Below are positions 12,886 through 14,313 of a stretch of DNA of 14,313 nt, piece by piece. The notes under the pieces are model-generated. The model saw nothing but the letters and a program-made list of their open reading frames with translations, ran no database searches and was not told where the DNA came from. Made by a program: the position numbers and the translations under genes. Positions within the stretch are counted from its first letter, which is position 1. Each line of letters opens with the position of its first letter. Source of the stretch: JAYEJB01 sp034716415 (GTDB taxonomy: Bacteria > Patescibacteriota > Patescibacteriia > SG8-24). The stretch is from NCBI GenBank assembly GCA_034716415.1, contig JAYEJB010000034.1, positions 1-14,313 on the forward strand, written 5' to 3'.

Positions 12886-13917
12886 TCAGGCTGTCGCCTT
12901 TAGGGTCTCCTCGTAATATTTCTTATAGTACTCCTGATACGCGCCGGATTTCACGCGCTGCCACCATTCCGGATTGTCGCGATACCAGGCGACCGTGCGT
13001 TCCATGCCTTCCTCGAAACCGATCTCCGGCTCCCAGCCCAGCCCCTCACGGATCTTGGTGGAGTCGACCAGATAGCGCGTGTCATGTCCGGGACGGTCCG
13101 GGACGTAAGATTTGAGACTCGACGGCTTGCCGAGCGCCTCCAGGATCAGGTCGGTGATCTGCTCGACCGATTTCTCTACTCCGGTACCTATATTGTATGA
13201 CTCGCCGATTCTGCCCTTCCTGAGGATCGCGTCTACGCCCGAGCTATGGTCGTCCGCATGGATCCACTCGCGTGTGTTCTGGCTCGACTTGAAGAGCGGC
13301 AACTGTTTATCCTCCATGGCGTTCGTGGAGAACAGCGGGATGAGCTTTTCCGGAAACTGATGCGAACCGTAGTTGTTGCAACAATAACTGATCGTGACCG
13401 GCAATTTGAACGTATGGTGATAGGCCCTGACCAGATGGTTCGAAGCGGCCTTCGAGGCGCTGTACGGGGACTTCGGAAAGTACGCGTCACCTTCCTTGAA
13501 GGCACGGTCTTCGTCCAGACCGAGTTCGCCGAACACCTCGTCGGTCGAGACATGATGAAGACGCGGGATTTCCTTCTGACGGCAGGCTTCGAGCACCACC
13601 TGCGTACCGAATACGTTGTTGCGGACGAAGATGTCAGGATCGAGCACGCTGCGGTCGACATGTGTTTCGGCGGCGTAGTTGACCACGACGTCCGTGTCGT
13701 CGCCCAGTGCGCCCATGAATGCATCCATGTCACAGATGTCGCCTTTGATGAACTTGTAGCGCGGATCGTTCTCGACCTCTTTCAGGTTCTCGAGGTTGCC
13801 GGCATAGGTCAGCTTGTCGAAATTGACGATCTGCACATCATCATGGTTCTTCAGCATGTACCGGACAAACGACGAACCGATAAATCCGGCCCCGCCGGTA
13901 ACTAGTATCTTTTTCAT
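12886..13917 (-). CDS. rmlB: dTDP-glucose 4,6-dehydratase
   Basis: RmlB converts dTDP-glucose to dTDP-4-keto-6-deoxyglucose using bound NAD+. The 343 residues carry the nucleotide-binding GGAGFIGS (8-15), the catalytic Thr125-Asp126-Glu127 triad in VSTDEVFGEL, and Tyr152/Lys156 in PYSASK. They also carry the family stretches YAAETHVDRS (81-90), NNYGSHQFPEKLIPL (181-195) and REWIHADDH (216-224). The TDE triad separates it from plain epimerases such as GalE. It is the first gene of rmlB-rmlD-HAD. The upstream 133-nt gap to the next gene's stop contains a terminator, so a promoter must lie between 13918 and 14003, but none is convincing. No Shine-Dalgarno precedes the ATG. Confidence 0.96.
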   Translation of the reverse strand: MKKILVTGGAGFIGSSFVRYMLKNHDDVQIVNFDKLTYAGNLENLKEVENDPRYKFIKGDICDMDAFMGALGDDTDVVVNYAAETHVDRSVLDPDIFVRNNVFGTQVVLEACRQKEIPRLHHVSTDEVFGELGLDEDRAFKEGDAYFPKSPYSASKAASNHLVRAYHHTFKLPVTISYCCNNYGSHQFPEKLIPLFSTNAMEDKQLPLFKSSQNTREWIHADDHSSGVDAILRKGRIGESYNIGTGVEKSVEQITDLILEALGKPSSLKSYVPDRPGHDTRYLVDSTKIREGLGWEPEIGFEEGMERTVAWYRDNPEWWQRVKSGAYQEYYKKYYEETLKATA

Positions 13918-14003
13918 ATTGACGACAGTTGATTTCGAACAGACCCGTTTCAGGCCTGGATTTCAGGTTATCGCAGAGCAGACCTACAGTCCAGCACTAC
14001 AAA

Positions 14004-14035
14004 GAAAAAGAGACGCGCGTAAGCGCATCTCTTTT
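14004..14035. terminator. Rho-independent terminator after the right-edge gene
   Basis: A stem (14006-14018 with 14023-14035, one mismatch, gtaa/ttac loop) has A-rich and T-rich bases on both sides. On the minus strand it is followed by Us and lies 15 nt after the stop of the right-edge gene. Confidence 0.85.
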
Positions 14036-14050
14036 GGTTTCAGGGTAGTA

Positions 14051-14313
14051 TCAGCCCAGCGGAGTAAACAGCCTATAGAGCGAACTCCAGGCGTGGAAGG
14101 TGACGTAGCTTTCCGAGAGGGAGAGCGGACCGGCTGGTGGTCCGTCTTTCCTGATACGGACGCCTCTCACTCTCATCTCAGCGGGGTTGAGTCCCTTGGC
14201 TTTCACGAAGTCCTCGGTCATCGGGGTGGGGATGTTGCGGTGGAGGTGTTCGGTGCGACCATGGTGGGTGACGGTGATGTCGATACCGGTACCGCATTCC
14301 CAGCAGGAGCCGA
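14051..14313 (-). CDS. 3' end of a gene with a CxxC motif (partial)
   Basis: The reading frame is open from the right edge (first full codon 14311-14309) to a TGA at 14051-14053, giving 86 residues without a start in the window. It begins GSCWECGTGIDIT, a Cys-x-x-Cys knuckle that could bind zinc with a second pair outside the window. It ends ESYVTFHAWSSLYRLFTPLG. A terminator follows 15 nt later, which supports this being a true gene end. I do not recognise the family. It lies upstream of rmlB on the same strand but is separated by the terminator. Confidence 0.65.
   Translation of the reverse strand, partial: GSCWECGTGIDITVTHHGRTEHLHRNIPTPMTEDFVKAKGLNPAEMRVRGVRIRKDGPPAGPLSLSESYVTFHAWSSLYRLFTPLG

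Noticed and set aside
13246..13905. Plus-strand open frame across rmlB
   Set aside because: Antisense to a clear RmlB; no independent support.
13948..13967. tttcagg direct repeat 13 bases apart upstream of rmlB, considered as a regulator site
   Set aside because: Seven-base matches are weak evidence, and no promoter could be placed next to them.
1..14313. tRNA, rRNA or riboswitch genes
   Set aside because: I saw no cloverleaf, rRNA segment or known riboswitch core; intergenic structure is all short hairpins. A covariance search would be needed to exclude small ncRNAs.

Overview
This looks like a piece of a reduced-genome bacterial chromosome with moderately high GC. The most economical guess is a member of the candidate phyla radiation (Patescibacteria), possibly a Parcubacteria-type lineage. 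That rests on gene content and architecture: an N-terminally anchored PEGA plus beta-propeller protein, a short mixed set of housekeeping genes, highly basic protein tails, and intergenic DNA packed with small GC-rich hairpins. No rRNA, tRNA or taxon-diagnostic marker is present, so the assignment is inference. UGA is used as a stop (rmlB, ctp, the right-edge gene), so this is not a UGA-recoded lineage.

Layout. Positions 1-413 hold no gene but carry a tandem repeat, a modular hairpin element and a possible rpmA promoter. rpmA (bL27) lies on the plus strand and ends at a symmetrical terminator. The convergent gap 693-1010 holds pyrimidine-rich DNA and a nested inverted-repeat element. Next comes a minus-strand cluster read ctp (C-terminal processing protease) - Nudix hydrolase - rplI (bL9) - pyrG (CTP synthase), with gaps of 16, 53 and 12 nt. 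Upstream of it is murA (minus). Divergent from murA is the PEGA/beta-propeller gene, which with rpmA is the only plus-strand gene. Further right, all on the minus strand, are a HAD hydrolase, rmlA (long form), a divergent Nudix hydrolase, then rmlB-rmlD-HAD in a tight operon, and at the right edge the 3' end of a gene encoding a CxxC protein.

How the genes work together. RmlA, RmlB and RmlD are three of the four enzymes from glucose-1-phosphate to dTDP-L-rhamnose. RmlC (the 3,5-epimerase) is not in the window. The HAD protein behind rmlD resembles the YihX (glucose-1-phosphatase) branch, which would act on the RmlA substrate. MurA starts peptidoglycan precursor synthesis, so much of the window serves the cell envelope. 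PyrG, bL9 and bL27 are core housekeeping.

The most unusual content is non-coding. A roughly 160-195 bp modular element occurs twice in the same orientation (82-276 and 11161-11319). It has a perfect 19-20 bp hairpin, tandem gcggggata units on its left, and a variable series of cccgctag-plus-small-hairpin modules on its right. Related modules and simple polypurine repeats appear to have run into the ends of genes: the last ~47 codons of pyrG, and both ends of the first Nudix gene, including four exact 7-bp repeats inside codons. Other items worth checking are a possible leaderless start for ctp and a perfect DnaA-box match in an AT-rich gap next to rmlA.
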